Shown here: piece after piece, positions 44,901 through 49,504 of the stretch
How positions within the stretch are numbered: position 1 is the first letter of the stretch
Layout of the letters: the number at the start of each line of letters is the position of its first letter
NCBI GenBank assembly: GCA_922989275.2
Contig: OV277871.1
Coordinates: 32,932,693 to 32,996,692, forward strand
DNA length: 64,000 nucleotides
From: Gari tellinella
Lineage: Eukaryota > Mollusca > Bivalvia > Cardiida > Psammobiidae
Direction of reading: 5' to 3'
Made by a program: the position numbers and the translations under genes
Notes under the pieces: model-generated
The model's input: only the letters and a program-made list of their open reading frames with translations
What the model was told of the DNA's origin: nothing
The model's database searches: none

Positions 44901-47679
44901 CACCACGAACCTATATGACCAATACTTCAACTCTTATTTTTCGATCATGAACGTTTGCAAACAGCAAATAGTCAGATCAGAGGACGCGCTAAAAGCGCGT
45001 CCTCTGATCTGGCTATTTGCTGTTTGTAGCAAGTAATAATAAAAATATAAATTAAAATTTAAACTTTGACTTACGCAAAACTTTTGCGTAAGTAATTTAG
45101 TAAAACGGGCCCCAGGGAATTTGCAGGTTAATTAGGATTTACAGACAATAAAACATATATTATATGCCTTTAGCGTTCGTGTAAACGGGGAAAATACTAT
45201 TTTCATAACGCAGTCATACCTCGTGTAAAGATGGCGCTTTTGCATCGGTGCCGACGTCAATGACGTAGATACGTGAACTGTTGACGCATGGCATGATCAG
45301 ACGATTCCGCTTTTTCGACTCGTCGTCATGACAACTTGAGCACGCGTTCCATCCTGTATGGTGAACTTCGTCGCCCACGTGCTTCATATTTAGCCTGTGT
45401 ATTACCTGGAATTATGTGGAATTAGTGAAACAACATTGATAATGGTCCTGTCGATAGAAAGGTGACTGTAACAAAAATTAAGATAATAATAAAACGAGGA
45501 ATGTGATCGGGAACCAAATTGTTTGTCCCACGTGTTCAGATATCTTCTGCTAGAATGACATTTAAAAGAAACAATTGCACCCTCACCCTCAGGACAAGAA
45601 TCATAAAATTATAGTGGAAATGAAAAACGACTTGCATGCAACCAACTACCTGCACCCCTCGTTTCTTATTTTGAAGACAGGTGGCCATTCTGTTTATCTT
45701 TCAGCCTGTTTTGATCTACTATCTGCTAGAATATAGAAACTATTTCTAATTATATATATTCATAGCTACATTTTATTTTAATCATGGGTGGAATTTACTA
45801 CAAACGAAAATATGCGTACATGTATCTATGAATCAATGGGTTGGCATTCTAGTGATGCATCTTTTATTGAAAGGTTATACAGAATTCCCTCTCTACAACT
45901 ACACCCAAACAATGTGTGCGTTATTCCGGGGGATTCGTTATACGGAGGGAAATTAGCTTCCATTTGTAAACAGCTTGAATCCAGATCAGACACCGCATCA
46001 CGCGGCGTCTGATCTGGACTCGGGCTGTGTGTCACTCGTCAATACGTTTTTTTGTCAAATGTCCATTATGTAACTTTAAGAAAAACAGCTGACGACCATT
46101 TTGAGCAGACGACATCGCAGCCGTGAATAGGTTTGACATACTTGTCTTGCTTAGGGGGAAGAGCGGCAAGTGTTATTGTAAGAAGGGGATCGCTGTTACA
46201 GTGGAGAAAACGTTATTCTTTCCCAATAAACGCGTTTACGCTAAAACTATTATTTCAATTACAAACAGTTTGGAGCCAGATCAGACGCCGGGTAACCCGG
46301 CGTCTGATCAGGCTCCAAACTGTTTGCCACCATGATAAACATGAAATATCAGAATTGTCCAAAAGTTGTTCTTTTCTACGTTTTAGTGCTTTGCGTTTGC
46401 GTACGTTTGCGTTTAAACGGGAAAGAATAACAGATTCTCCACTGTAGGAGGGCCGTTGTAGATAAGGAGCACTGTAATACACATTGCAATGTTTGAACAC
46501 CAGAGTACAAATATCGAGTACTGATTTTACTGTTTAAATGCTGCGTGGTAGTGACGTCTATCCTCTGCAACTGCTCTAAAACAAAAAAAATAGAAAATTT
46601 ATTTTCAACAAAAAGTCAATATGTCAAACAGTTTGGATCCTAATGAGTAGCCGCGTAACGCGGCGTCTCATCTGGATCCAAACTGTTTGCAAAGAAAGTA
46701 ATGATTTTGCCGCATGCACGCAAGGATTTAAATGTCAACATACCATTGAAATGTTCCCCACCTCCAAAACAAAGTGGTTTGCGAGTTTTGTCACAAATAT
46801 TAGATATCCCGCATGGTTTAACACAACGAACCATAGCGACAAATGTACACGTCCTTTACGAACAATTTACTAATAAAAACTACATTTGCCTTTAATAAAC
46901 AGGGTAACCCCAGAGAAGAAAGCTCCTGCAGGAGTATTCTGATTAAGGTCTATATTATTAGTCATTGTAGGTAACTATCAATGCTTTGGTAAAATAACAT
47001 ATTATAGGGAAAGCGAGCCACGTTTTAGACTAAGTTTTTAAGACAGGTTTTGCCTAAACATTCTAAAAGCAAATCCAAAAGCGTCTGTGGTAGCTTTCTG
47101 ACCTATTTTAGTCTGCATTAACTAATTAATCCCTAAAACTTCAATTTGATAATGACATGCAGTGTCCTTCAAACCATTTTCATACTGAATTGTTTTTCTA
47201 CTTCAAATATATCGTCTTCGAAAAGACAAACAATAATTCTTTGCATTTTTAAACTGAAATACAGTTGAATATGAGTGATTGAGTGATAAGCAGTTTCGAT
47301 CCAGATCAGACGCCGCTTTTGGATCCAAACTGTTTGTATATGTTAGCCAGGTCGCGCTTAGCATGATAAGGGTTAAGTCTAGTCTAGTCTAACTTGTGGA
47401 CCATATTGAAAATTGGTTTTTGACACCAAATGTGTAATCCACATGAAATAAAGTCTTTATTATTATTATTATTATTATTGACAGTGCATGGGTTTAAATG
47501 TAATTTTACCTTGCAGTAATCCGGGGACTCGGGGTCGATATCAACGGTAGCCAGGTAGTCCGGTCGTTTTTCGTTCTCCTTCCCCGGGGGTATTATACAT
47601 GGTATATATACGAGCTTCTCCCTTGGCCCATTTTTCATGGCATCCAGGGGCGTAGCATATCCGGGACCTTTGCAACAAG
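20694..47679 (-). CDS. SELENBP1: Selenium-binding protein 1 / methanethiol oxidase, nine exons
   Basis: Joined exons (5' to 3' on the minus strand): 47679-47510, 45405-45220, 44135-44018, 39723-39544, 37733-37552, 34614-34415, 23161-23096, 22825-22680 and 20907-20694. They encode about 486 residues after the missing start; the human protein is 472. All introns are GT-AG and exon phases agree. In vertebrates this protein oxidises methanethiol with O2 to formaldehyde, H2S and H2O2, and binds selenium. The diagnostic [11 protein letters not shown] segment is present, as are [30 protein letters not shown] and [13 protein letters not shown]. Oddities are a one-base deletion in the sixth exon seen, a C-terminal tail of about 15 residues beyond SDIW (rich in P, G, K), and introns swollen by transposons (the largest about 11.3 kb). 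The first coding exon, ending in phase 1, lies beyond 47.7 kb and is not certain. Confidence 0.95.
20951..21215. mobile_element. MITE family M5, decayed copy in intron
   Basis: GGTTAACTCG at the left, ATGACGTCATCAATTTTAAA and TTGTCGTCTGCTTTTATTTC in the left arm, a mutated palindrome at 21110-21170 and ACATGGGTTAAA at the right. Confidence 0.55.
21491..21729. mobile_element. MITE family M1, diverged copy in intron
   Basis: TACAGTAGACAAGAAG ... CGTCCACTGTA ends, the TTTCCCAATAAATGCGTTTA arm and a degraded palindrome at about 21555-21622. Confidence 0.65.
22041..22112. repeat. Shared palindrome, isolated copy
   Basis: GCAAACTGTTTGCGTCAAGATGAGACGCCGCG-type arms pair with the complement around GCCGCGCAAGGCGGC. 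The stem word here is GATGAGACG/CGTCTCATC, not GATCAGACG/CGTCTGATC. Both arms have changed together. Confidence 0.7.
22212..22353. mobile_element. MITE family M1, copy lacking the palindrome
   Basis: Has the CCCAATAAAGGCATTTACGC arm and GCGTTCAAACGGGAAGGAAT with TACTCCACTG at the end, but the central palindrome is missing. This suggests excision or deletion of the hairpin. Confidence 0.6.
22392..22644. mobile_element. MITE family M1, copy in intron
   Basis: TACAGTGGAGAAAACG ... CTTCTCTACTGTA, with palindrome 22455-22524 (core GCCGGGTAACCCGGC). It ends only 36 bp from the splice donor of the SELENBP1 exon at 22680. Confidence 0.85.
22680..22825 (-). CDS. SELENBP1: SELENBP1 exon ([19 protein letters not shown])
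   Basis: The acceptor is TTTTAG at 22826-22827 and the donor is GTAAGT. Its 146 nt start in phase 0 and end with two bases of a Glu codon completed in the terminal exon. It encodes [15 protein letters not shown]...[21 protein letters not shown], a strongly conserved blade of the family's propeller-like fold. Confidence 0.95.
23096..23161 (-). CDS. SELENBP1: SELENBP1 short exon ([15 protein letters not shown])
   Basis: A 66-nt, 22-codon, phase-0 exon with acceptor CTCACAG and donor GTAAGT. It encodes [22 protein letters not shown], matching the FLGGSIVKGG segment of vertebrate SELENBP1. It is too short to find without the neighbouring exons. Confidence 0.93.
23199..23481. mobile_element. MITE family M7, compound copy
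   Basis: One and a half copies: a partial left half (23199-23288) is followed by a complete copy (about 23289-23481). Both have CCAGATAAA-GGAGTATTT and the right end is CTCCCTTTTATCTAGAGCCC. Confidence 0.75.
23627..23885. mobile_element. MITE family M1, diverged copy
   Basis: GAGGAGAATGTGTTATTCTTTT start, palindrome 23700-23763 (core GCCGGGTAACCCGGC) and GCGTTTAAACGAAACATAAT end. The outer termini have decayed. Confidence 0.55.
23931..24059. mobile_element. MITE family M6, left part (split by the Polinton-like element)
   Basis: Palindrome GCTTGACTCCAGATCAGACG... (23939-24003) followed by TTTCCCTCGCTACAACAACT and CTCCCTCCGAACAAC matches the intact M6 copy at 35994-36324. The sequence stops at CACCGT (24054-24059) and resumes at 29760. 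Confidence 0.7.
24424..26091. mobile_element. 1668-bp Harbinger-like non-autonomous element, TAA duplication
   Basis: Ends TGCCCCTATTCCACACCGAC and inverted copy, about 40 bp of near-identical TIR, flanked by TAA (24421-24423 and 26092-26094). Removing it and one TAA restores perfect match to the other arm of the host element, which proves the boundaries. Subterminal regions contain more than 20 ATTCGTAG/ATTCGTGG words, typical of transposase-binding repeats. A TWA duplication fits PIF/Harbinger. No transposase frame is seen. The centre (about 25077-25740) holds decayed M6 sequences. Confidence 0.88.
25077..25745. repeat. Decayed M6 sequences and two palindromes inside the Harbinger-like element
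   Basis: ACAGCGCTCCCTCTCTACA and ACAGCGTTCCCTCTTTCAAC mark two M6-like starts. Palindromes at 25168-25231 and 25350-25411 carry GAATCCAGATC-type arms. Downstream, GTTGTAAGGAG/GTTGTTGGGAGGG words are the inverted half. The frames of 60-110 codons here are not genes. Confidence 0.6.
26323..26763 (+). CDS. Element gene 1: unrecognised strand-rich 146-residue protein
   Basis: The ATG at 26323 opens 146 codons to TAG. I do not assign a named family. The N-terminal half alternates short polar and hydrophobic runs ([41 protein letters not shown]), predicting beta strands. The C-terminal half has [16 protein letters not shown] and [12 protein letters not shown]. There is no signal peptide or membrane segment. 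Its position first in a three-gene set inside a Polinton-like element, and its single-domain all-beta look, make a small jelly-roll or penton-like structural role conceivable, but that is inference only. The next gene begins about 25 bp downstream. Codon use is regular and the frame is uninterrupted, which indicates a recently functional gene. Confidence 0.8.
   Translation: MRRVDRYLYVQSDESDIYFDDNTTTRFRVQLKFPLYLPGVWKVALVEFHATAKAKSTVKADEGLYIYADLCKESIVYGEEQPLLRRLEKTSKSKWDYILDSPFYLPVTKHEVRDFQVYIRGERDNDVSHLVKPLHLTFHFKHYPFW
26789..27118 (+). CDS. Element gene 2: 109-residue protein with basic, nuclear-type tail
   Basis: I chose the ATG at 26789 ([11 protein letters not shown]); a GTG nine bases earlier is in frame but unlikely in a eukaryote. 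The N-terminus is [18 protein letters not shown], the middle is acidic/polar, and the last 35 residues are strongly basic with [18 protein letters not shown] followed by LRLKRL. The basic run would serve as a nuclear localisation or DNA-binding segment, in the manner of condensing core proteins of large DNA viruses and virus-like transposons; this comparison is inference. It lies 25 bp after gene 1, and its stop is 48 bp before the ATG of gene 3. How three genes on one strand would be translated in a eukaryote is unclear from sequence. Confidence 0.75.
   Translation: MKTYVPNPEKWASYFQDKSNDSGQIETHGYCPAVIPIEDSKSMLPKTEIVSIEAVTPVQRQNERVESELRRVVAVSTPSKKRKRKQQNQRGGSSGLRLKRLSASDTSGF
27166..27798 (+). 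CDS. Element gene 3: C2H2 zinc-finger protein, 210 residues
   Basis: The start is set at ATG 27166, the first methionine in the frame, two residues before the finger. Residues 3-23 form a canonical C2H2 finger (CEIC, 12 residues, HMKTQH). An acidic, serine-rich linker follows (residues about 38-75: [15 protein letters not shown]). The C-terminal half is helical and charged, with paired E/K/R patterns ([32 protein letters not shown]) and ends in KRTKR, a likely nuclear signal. A DNA-binding role, perhaps recognising the element's ends or controlling its transcription, is inferred from the finger and context. I do not recognise the C-terminal domain. Confidence 0.82.
   Translation: MNTCEICLKDFKRRYNMLRHMKTQHGNTREGEKIVSASESDPSDTESEGGRGMSEADETSDSERQSVEDQYDPWESVIQKAFDKCQDQFEEEVTKLMQRRDIDETEAMKRVYRDMRSTYRKAVSLVFTDRMVWFDAIRKQPMYKAIKRTATNFVDLDDYSPEEAWKSAIGQRKYLFDTILAEYYPPELEGVELQEDMCVNEEPLAKRTKR
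27934..27949 (+). promoter_or_regulatory. Polyadenylation signals after element gene 3
   Basis: Two AATAAA hexamers (27934-27939 and 27944-27949) lie about 140 bp after the stop of gene 3. They are well placed to end a plus-strand transcript covering the three genes. Confidence 0.6.
27985..28335. repeat. TCACTCCTCnnTGCCTCC minisatellite inside the element
   Basis: Pyrimidine-rich repeats of about 18-27 bp built from TCCTCTTCACTCCTCAATGC-like units, with irregular spacing. Frames across it (PPSLLFTPQ repeats) are artefacts. Confidence 0.85.
28340..29364. other. Right interior of the Polinton-like element, no gene seen
   Basis: About 1 kb with no convincing frame on either strand. A TATAAAA motif (CCCCTATAAAACAGGG, about 28405) could drive a rightward or non-coding transcript. 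Frames of 69-104 codons at 28560-28880 overlap on opposite strands, use non-ATG starts or lack domains, and are not called. Confidence 0.5.
29365..29759. repeat. Right terminal inverted repeat
   Basis: 395 bp, inverted copy of the left repeat. It ends ...GTATTACTACT, directly followed by the CACCGT duplication. It contains a 14-base C run (G run of 7 in the left copy). Confidence 0.92.
29760..29806. mobile_element. MITE family M6, right part (split by the Polinton-like element)
   Basis: After the CACCGT duplication the sequence reads CCATTGGACGCTGTGTTAGAG then GAGGGAGCACTGTA, the right end of M6 as in the copy ending at 36324. Together with 23931-24059 this shows the larger element landed in an M6 copy. 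Confidence 0.7.
29830..30416. mobile_element. MITE family M1, copy split by another MITE
   Basis: Left half 29830-29940 (TACAGTGGAGAATCTG) and right half 30276-30416 (ending CAGATTCTCCACTGTA) join into a normal M1 copy once 29941-30275 and a TA are removed. Palindrome at 30288-30353 (core GCCGGGTTACCCGGC). Confidence 0.88.
29941..30275. mobile_element. 335-bp MITE nested in M1, TA duplication
   Basis: Termini CAGTACTGAGCCTTATTAAA and inverted TTTAATAAGATTCAGTACTG are flanked by TA (29939-29940 and 30276-30277). Each side has reiterated GCGAATTGCCATCGAATTGC words as subterminal repeats. No coding capacity. TA duplication and size suggest a Tc1/mariner-type MITE. Confidence 0.88.
30426..30648. 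mobile_element. MITE family M3, copy
   Basis: TACAGTAAAACTTCTCTATT ... GTCGTAATAGAGAGTGTTTC ACTGTA ends, with the central CAGAAAGCTCCTGAATGAGC hairpin arm. It lies directly after the M1 copy. Confidence 0.75.
30732..30942. mobile_element. MITE family M1, copy truncated at right end
   Basis: Starts TACAGTTGAGAATCTG and contains palindrome 30851-30918. It stops after TAGTTTTAGCGTA, where unrelated sequence begins just before an M5 copy. Confidence 0.8.
30958..31174. mobile_element. MITE family M5, copy
   Basis: TTTACCCCTTCACTGCC ... GGTAGTGAAGGGGTTAA ends; palindrome 30999-31063 with GGATCCTGATC arms and GCCGCGTAACGCGGC core. Confidence 0.85.
31175..31880. other. Gene-free intron sequence
   Basis: Decayed M5-like pieces are visible (GCAGACGATAAAACTTGACA near 31505). 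There is no gene or intact element. Confidence 0.4.
31881..32098. mobile_element. MITE family M1, diverged copy
   Basis: AGTGAAGAAAACGTTATTC start and CGTTTTCTCCACTGTA end. The palindrome is shortened (TGATCAGACGTCTGCTCTGG), so the GC core has been deleted. Confidence 0.7.
32155..32407. mobile_element. MITE family M2, copy
   Basis: TTAACCCTTTCCCCCATAGA ... GGTAAAGGGTTAA with hairpin centre GTGCCTTAAGGCAC. Confidence 0.85.
32620..34095. repeat. Diverged tandem repeat with AGGTCA direct repeats
   Basis: About eight units of roughly 150-190 bp, each with AGGTCAAAGGTCAAGGTCA or a variant, then CAGTGACCTTAAAGTAGTAT, CACTCCGCCATCCCATGATG and TTGCTATTCCTAGCTGATAC. The clearest AGGTCA runs begin at 32738, 32879, 33185 and 33771. 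The array ends in an ACACACATACAT-type microsatellite (34055-34088). Frames across it are not genes. Confidence 0.85.
34415..34614 (-). CDS. SELENBP1: SELENBP1 exon with a one-base deletion
   Basis: Acceptor AAAACAG and donor GTGAGC are intact and both flanking exons are in phase 0, so a multiple of three is required. The exon is 200 nt. It reads [18 protein letters not shown] in one frame and [19 protein letters not shown] then [18 protein letters not shown] in the next. The slip falls in a short T run (plus strand CAATTTCGA, near 34559-34563), where one further T would restore the frame. A sequencing error in a homopolymer is the simplest explanation; a real frameshift allele or pseudogenisation is possible. 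Confidence 0.92.
34659..34878. mobile_element. MITE family M5, copy in intron
   Basis: TTTAACGCCTTCACTGCCAT ... GAGGCAGTGAAAAGTTA ends and a palindrome at 34770-34840 with GGATTCTTATC/GATCAGAATCC arms. It begins about 45 bp upstream (genomic right) of the splice acceptor of the preceding SELENBP1 exon. Confidence 0.7.
34942..35488. mobile_element. MITE family M2, copy split by a SINE
   Basis: TTAACCCTTTACCTGATAGC ... GGGGGAAAGGGTTAA. Its central hairpin is interrupted by the SINE at 35029-35311. Without the SINE and one duplication the usual AATGCGCCTTGAGGCGCATT centre is restored. Confidence 0.88.
35029..35311 (-). mobile_element. tRNA-derived SINE with 12-bp target duplication
   Basis: On the minus strand it begins GGCCTCCGTGGCCTAGTGGT (A box), then GAGTTCGAATCCC (B box), then a central domain (GGAAGCCTTCCAGCTGGCTT, GCGGAAGGTCGGTGGTTCTA) resembling the conserved Meta-type domain known from invertebrate SINEs. 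It ends in a (CAAAT)n tail. The flanking direct repeats AATGCGCCTTGA (35017-35028 and 35312-35323) are exact, showing a recent LINE-mobilised insertion. Confidence 0.88.
35831..36373. mobile_element. MITE family M3, copy split by M6
   Basis: Left part has TCTCTATTACGATCACTA and the CAGAAAGCTCCTGAAGGAGC hairpin; right part is GTGGTCGTAATAGAGGGGGT with CCTGTA. The M6 element at 35994-36324 separates them. Confidence 0.7.
35994..36324. mobile_element. MITE family M6, intact copy
   Basis: TACAGCGTTCCCTCTCTACA ... TGTAGAGAGGGAGCGCTGTA, so TIR CAGCG(T/C)TCCCTCTCTACA with TA flanks. Central perfect palindrome 36163-36227 has GCTTGAATCCAGATC arms and GCCGCGTTACGCGGC core. This is the reference copy used for the split M6 at 23931/29806. 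Confidence 0.85.
36500..37551. other. Intron with decayed M1 pieces
   Basis: Half copies of M1 lie at about 36590-36710 and 36722-36830 (TACAGTGGAGAACATG). Sequence from 36840 to 37500 shows nothing I can assign, apart from an ending that resembles M1 (CGTCTTCACCACTGTA, about 37488-37503). Confidence 0.45.
37552..37733 (-). CDS. SELENBP1: SELENBP1 exon ([19 protein letters not shown])
   Basis: A 182-nt exon with acceptor TTTACAG and donor GTGCGT. Its first two bases complete a Gly codon from the preceding exon. It encodes [38 protein letters not shown] and [19 protein letters not shown], conserved throughout the family. Confidence 0.95.
37822..38075. mobile_element. MITE family M1, diverged copy
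   Basis: TACATGTGGAGAAAAACG ... CGTTTTCACCACATGTA ends with both M1 arms and a mutated palindrome at 37878-37955 (AGCCCATACGCC / GGCGTATGATC, where paired bases have changed in both arms). Confidence 0.75.
38076..39543. other. Intron sequence without gene
   Basis: An imperfect dyad of the palindrome class lies at about 39085-39160 (AAATGGTTTGGACC with GAGATCGAG/CTCGACGTCTC). The 127- and 139-codon frames near 37661 and 39488 are shadows of the exons and of M1. Confidence 0.4.
39544..39723 (-). CDS. SELENBP1: SELENBP1 exon ([19 protein letters not shown])
   Basis: A 180-nt exon, phase 1 in and phase 1 out, acceptor TTCTCCAG and donor GTAACA (GT followed by a less usual AACA). It encodes [40 protein letters not shown] and [19 protein letters not shown]. 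Confidence 0.94.
40149..40280. mobile_element. MITE family M1, truncated copy
   Basis: GCAGCGGAGAAGACGTTATT start and CCCAATAAACGCGTTAATGC arm, followed by a mutated palindrome. The right half is missing. Confidence 0.55.
40617..41170. repeat. 188-bp tandem repeat, three copies
   Basis: Units begin GAAGATCGATKCAATATCGY at 40617, 40805 and 40993. They contain CTTGCCGTAAACGCTTAAA, CCATGTAGCTCATATTAA and CATTTTGCTATAAATTAAAT. Copies 2 and 3 are almost identical; copy 1 is more diverged. No coding potential. Confidence 0.9.
41786..43354 (+). CDS. 5'-truncated LINE reverse transcriptase
   Basis: The frame is open from just after TAG at 41783-41785. An ATG at 41954 is internal, so this is a fragment lacking the endonuclease and the first part of the reverse transcriptase. 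Motifs in order: [27 protein letters not shown] (catalytic Asp), [25 protein letters not shown] (catalytic DD, with Cys where Ala is usual), [13 protein letters not shown] and FKYLGIHLF. The C-terminal part ends with [19 protein letters not shown], a CX2C...H...C knuckle. The frame has no internal stop, so the insertion is young. It belongs to a different LINE family from the one at 8700. The clade is not certain (CR1/Rex-like in style). Confidence 0.88.
   Translation, partial: FDCIFALHAIITKTLNSKKKLYCAFVDFEKCFDSLDRLYIWQKLKQENVSSHFVKAMQSMYDSVKSVVRYKAKTSEFLLSNKGVKQGDPSSSLMFLFFVNDLLQNINTNIDGLFSTNEIKMYILLFCDDAALFAETPQALQSLLNDLERYCLTWGLQINTSKTKVMIFEKGRHSRHNFTINNTILEIVDSFKYLGIHLFKNGNWARTQKRLAKHSNRALHNLFIVFNQLELSVKEKCKLFDTLVGSTLNYSSAVWGYHESKDIELIHCKFLRKLLCVKKSTNLVGLYGESGRYPMLIQRKLTMVKYWLKMLTSNNPFVKLLYDMLRTDADNDISYHNTNWAFQIKTILSEIGMSDIWRCQNDLMFNPSIYHMIKQRILDIYMQSWYTSINNSRRLASYCMYKHSFNIETYLNCISVNKYRIAFTKFRLSSHQLSIETGRHNNIAIQDRKCKHCNLNVIEDEYHFLLVCPKYRNLRVKYFKPYYCHWPTMNKFISLMSTESVTTLTNLSKFIYFASILRSDSV
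43355..43790 (+). mobile_element. 3' region of the truncated LINE
   Basis: AT-rich sequence with an internal dyad (GTTAAAACGTGACTTGTGCA with its complement near 43480-43505). It ends with AATAAA (43763-43768) and a (TTATG)n tail at 43770-43787. With 41786-43354 this forms one 5'-truncated insertion of about 2 kb. Confidence 0.7.
44018..44135 (-). CDS. SELENBP1: SELENBP1 exon ([19 protein letters not shown])
   Basis: A 118-nt exon, phase 0 in and phase 1 out, acceptor TTTTTTAG and donor GTAAGT. It encodes [39 protein letters not shown]. The HTTHC/HTSHC block with closely spaced histidines is invariant in the family and is a likely metal-binding site. Confidence 0.95.
44204..44408. mobile_element. 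MITE family M4, copy in intron
   Basis: TTAAGCCCATTTGTGCC start and palindrome 44330-44394 (core GCCGCATTATGCGGC, arms ATTCTTATC/GATCAGAATA). The right end merges with the tandem repeat that follows. Confidence 0.7.
44410..44745. repeat. 98-bp tandem repeat, about 3.5 copies
   Basis: Units start GGCCTAGTCTATRTAGCATG near 44410, 44508, 44606 and 44704, with GAAGTTRATCYATGTAGCAC and TATGTAACGCACGTGTGTTG inside. Confidence 0.85.
44952..45029. repeat. Palindrome with a distinct arm and core
   Basis: GCAAACAGCAAATAGTCAGATCAGAGGACGCG-type arm pairs with its complement through GCGCTAAAAGCGC. Architecture matches the shared palindrome (GTTTGC ends, GATCAGA centre) but the arm and core sequences are entirely different. 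The stem is perfect over about 32 bp. Confidence 0.8.
45220..45405 (-). CDS. SELENBP1: SELENBP1 exon with the CSSC selenium-binding motif
   Basis: A 186-nt phase-0 exon, acceptor ATTCCAG and donor GTATGA. It encodes [20 protein letters not shown] followed by [20 protein letters not shown], then [20 protein letters not shown]. The CSSC cysteine pair corresponds to the selenium-binding cysteine region (Cys57 in human numbering) and is required for activity in characterised relatives. Confidence 0.96.
45870..46100. repeat. Decayed M6 sequence with palindrome
   Basis: ACAGAATTCCCTCTCTACAA start and palindrome 45969-46033 (core ACCGCATCACGCGGC). The right half is replaced by other sequence before the M1 copy at 46197. 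Confidence 0.6.
46197..46446. mobile_element. MITE family M1, near-consensus copy
   Basis: A 250-bp copy from TACAGTGGAGAAAACG to CAGATTCTCCACTGTA, palindrome 46261-46327 (core GCCGGGTAACCCGGC). The 104-codon frame on the plus strand and its mirror on the minus strand recur at other M1 copies and reflect the repeat. Confidence 0.92.
46624..46691. repeat. Shared palindrome, isolated copy
   Basis: CAAACAGTTTGGATCCTAATGAG pairs with its complement around GCCGCGTAACGCGGC. Stem words are changed on both sides (AATGAG and CTCATC). Confidence 0.7.
46700..47509. other. Intron sequence without gene
   Basis: Contains a shortened palindrome at 47290-47335 (GATCCAGATCAGACGCC then TTTTGGATCC) and a TTA microsatellite at 47457-47479. 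No gene or intact element is seen. Confidence 0.45.
47510..47679 (-). CDS. SELENBP1: SELENBP1 first identified coding exon
   Basis: A 170-nt exon, acceptor AATTACAG and donor GTAAAA. Two leading bases (CT) complete a codon from an unseen first exon that ends in phase 1. It encodes [20 protein letters not shown], then [20 protein letters not shown] and [16 protein letters not shown]. This corresponds to human residues about 8-60, so only a few N-terminal residues are missing. Confidence 0.95.
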
Positions 47680-47759
47680 CTGTAATTAAATATAAAAATA
47701 GAGTGTTATCATTATTTATATCATTAAAATTATACAGTTAAAACTCGATTCTACGAACT

Positions 47760-47905
47760 CGCGTTTCTTTTAACATACCAATATTTCAAAGTTAAAACGT
47801 GACTTAGCCACGTTTTAACTTTGAAATACGGGTATTTTCGACTTAAACGAGATAGACTTATCAAAATTAAACTTACGAAATACTGGAAAGACGTTCGTAG
47901 TATCG
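47760..47905. repeat. Imperfect inverted repeat
   Basis: CAAAGTTAAAACGTGACTTA pairs with CACGTTTTAACTTTGAAATA. The inverted sequence resembles the dyad in the 3' region of the LINE at 43480, suggesting a related fragment (AAACTCGATTCTACGAACT / GTTCGTAGTATCGAGTTTCG outer arms). Confidence 0.6.
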
Positions 47906-47964
47906 AGTTTCGACTGTAATTAATATTATCATTATATTATTGTACATGTATTATAATTATTATT

Positions 47965-48690
47965 ATCATTATGCTGTTTGCAGACGATGCTTCCATTGCT
48001 TGCCATCGCCAACAAGGGCTCCAAAGATTTGGACTCACTATTTGTCAGAAGAAAAACCCCAGTCATGGGACAAGCCACTCCTGACCCTCCCCTCATAACA
48101 GTAAACGGAGAATATCTAGAAGCTGTTCACCATTTCCAGTACTTAGGGCGTGTTCGATTATCAGTCCGGAATTGACGGGATTGACGGAATCGAAAATCGA
48201 ATGGTCCGGAATTCAATTCCAGAACTATTATATCAGTTCTGTTCAAGGAGGCGGTGTGAGCAGAATTGTGACGTATCATCATGGTTCCCGGCACAGTTTG
48301 CCAACACTTTGACAGCAAAGTTATACTAAGCAGGGAACCAGACTACCATCTAAGCAAGGGTTCAATTCCGTTTTATTTGATTTACTAATTCCATGGAATC
48401 GTTCCAAACAGTTCTGGAATTGATAATCGAACACGCCCCTTGTCTCCACTACTTCGGACACCTTGTCGCTAGACGAAAGCTGAATAATCGCATAGGAAAG
48501 GCTTCATTCACAAACTCCAAACTTTCTAATAGAGTGTGGGAAAAAGACATCTCAGCATATTCACCAAAATAAATGTCTGCAAGGCCTGTGTTCTTAGCCA
48601 CTACTCTACGACAGTGAAACTTACGGGGTCTCCGCACATTCGGGGGTCTCCGCAGATTTCCAGGAATCACGTGGCAGGTAAAGGTAAATT
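47965..48690 (+). pseudogene. Decayed LINE reverse-transcriptase fragment, split by a TIR element
   Basis: Starts with LFADDASIAC (the catalytic DD of the reverse transcriptase), then a +1 shift into GQATPDPPLITVNGEYLEAV and HHFQYLG. After the insertion at 48146-48438 it resumes with LDAKLNNRIGKASFTNSKLS and NRVWEKDISAYSPK, then stops. Several frameshifts and stops show it is dead. Confidence 0.8.
48146..48438. mobile_element. 293-bp TIR element in the LINE fragment
   Basis: Ends GGGCGTGTTCGATTATCAGT and inverted ATTGATAATCGAACACGCCC, with inner CCGGAATTG/CTGGAATTG words repeated. It interrupts the LINE frame between HFQYLG and the following block. The target duplication could not be resolved, so no superfamily is assigned. 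Confidence 0.8.
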
Positions 48691-48699
48691 ATAATGATG

Positions 48700-49269
48700 A
48701 TTGCAGGGATGAAGATAACGTGTTTTGAAGATAATTATACATGTAATGCTACTGCTCCTGGTGATACATGTAATAGAAATATGTTTTTAAAATCATAATT
48801 GTTATCATAATAATGACACATGGGTGTATAAGTGTAGCTAATACATAAATATTTAGATAGTTGCTACATGTATCTAGGCAGATTATTATAAGACATGCAT
48901 GTTAAAGCCTAAATGTCCTTAAAGACATTAAGCCATTTCATTTATTGATTCCCCCTCCATTGTTCCCACTAGGTGTCAAAATAACTGTAAAGCATGGGAA
49001 GCGTGCGCTCAGTCAATGTCAGCAATCTCAAGTTTTGTATAGAGGCCCTCACATGCTCATAATCAAGGGTTTTTTCAATCCTATTATAGGTACGGGCCTC
49101 ACATAAACGGCTGACTGATTCTTTGCCTAGACATCTATACAGTATTGTAACAGTAAAAGCATGCTATTCATTATTTAATCCTAACTTTTTTCAGACTAGG
49201 TGTTACCACCAAAGCTTGGTCATGTTATGTCTTTAATGTCATCAGTGTCATCAGTTGTGCATCATTAGT
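48700..49269. other. Gene-free stretch
   Basis: AT-rich; no frames, repeats or RNA genes supported. Confidence 0.45.
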
Positions 49270-49504
49270 TACAGTATATAAGACTTTTCCTGCCCAATAA
49301 ATACGTTTATGCTAAAACTGTTATGTCGATTGTAAACAGTTTGAAGCCAATTACAACGCCGGGTAGTTCGGTGTCTAATCAGGCTCCAAACCGTGTGTCA
49401 CTCTGATCAGATTTTAAACGTTATCATTTTTCAGACTTTATTGCATGGAGTTTTACGTTTCATTTGCGTGTAAACGGGAGAGAATACTGTCTTTTTCTCT
49501 GTAG
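49270..49504. mobile_element. MITE family M1, diverged copy
   Basis: ACAGTATATAAGACTTTTCC start, CCCAATAAATACGTTTATGC arm, decayed palindrome (core GCCGGGTAGTTCGGTG) and GCGTGTAAACGGGAGAGAAT end. Confidence 0.65.
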
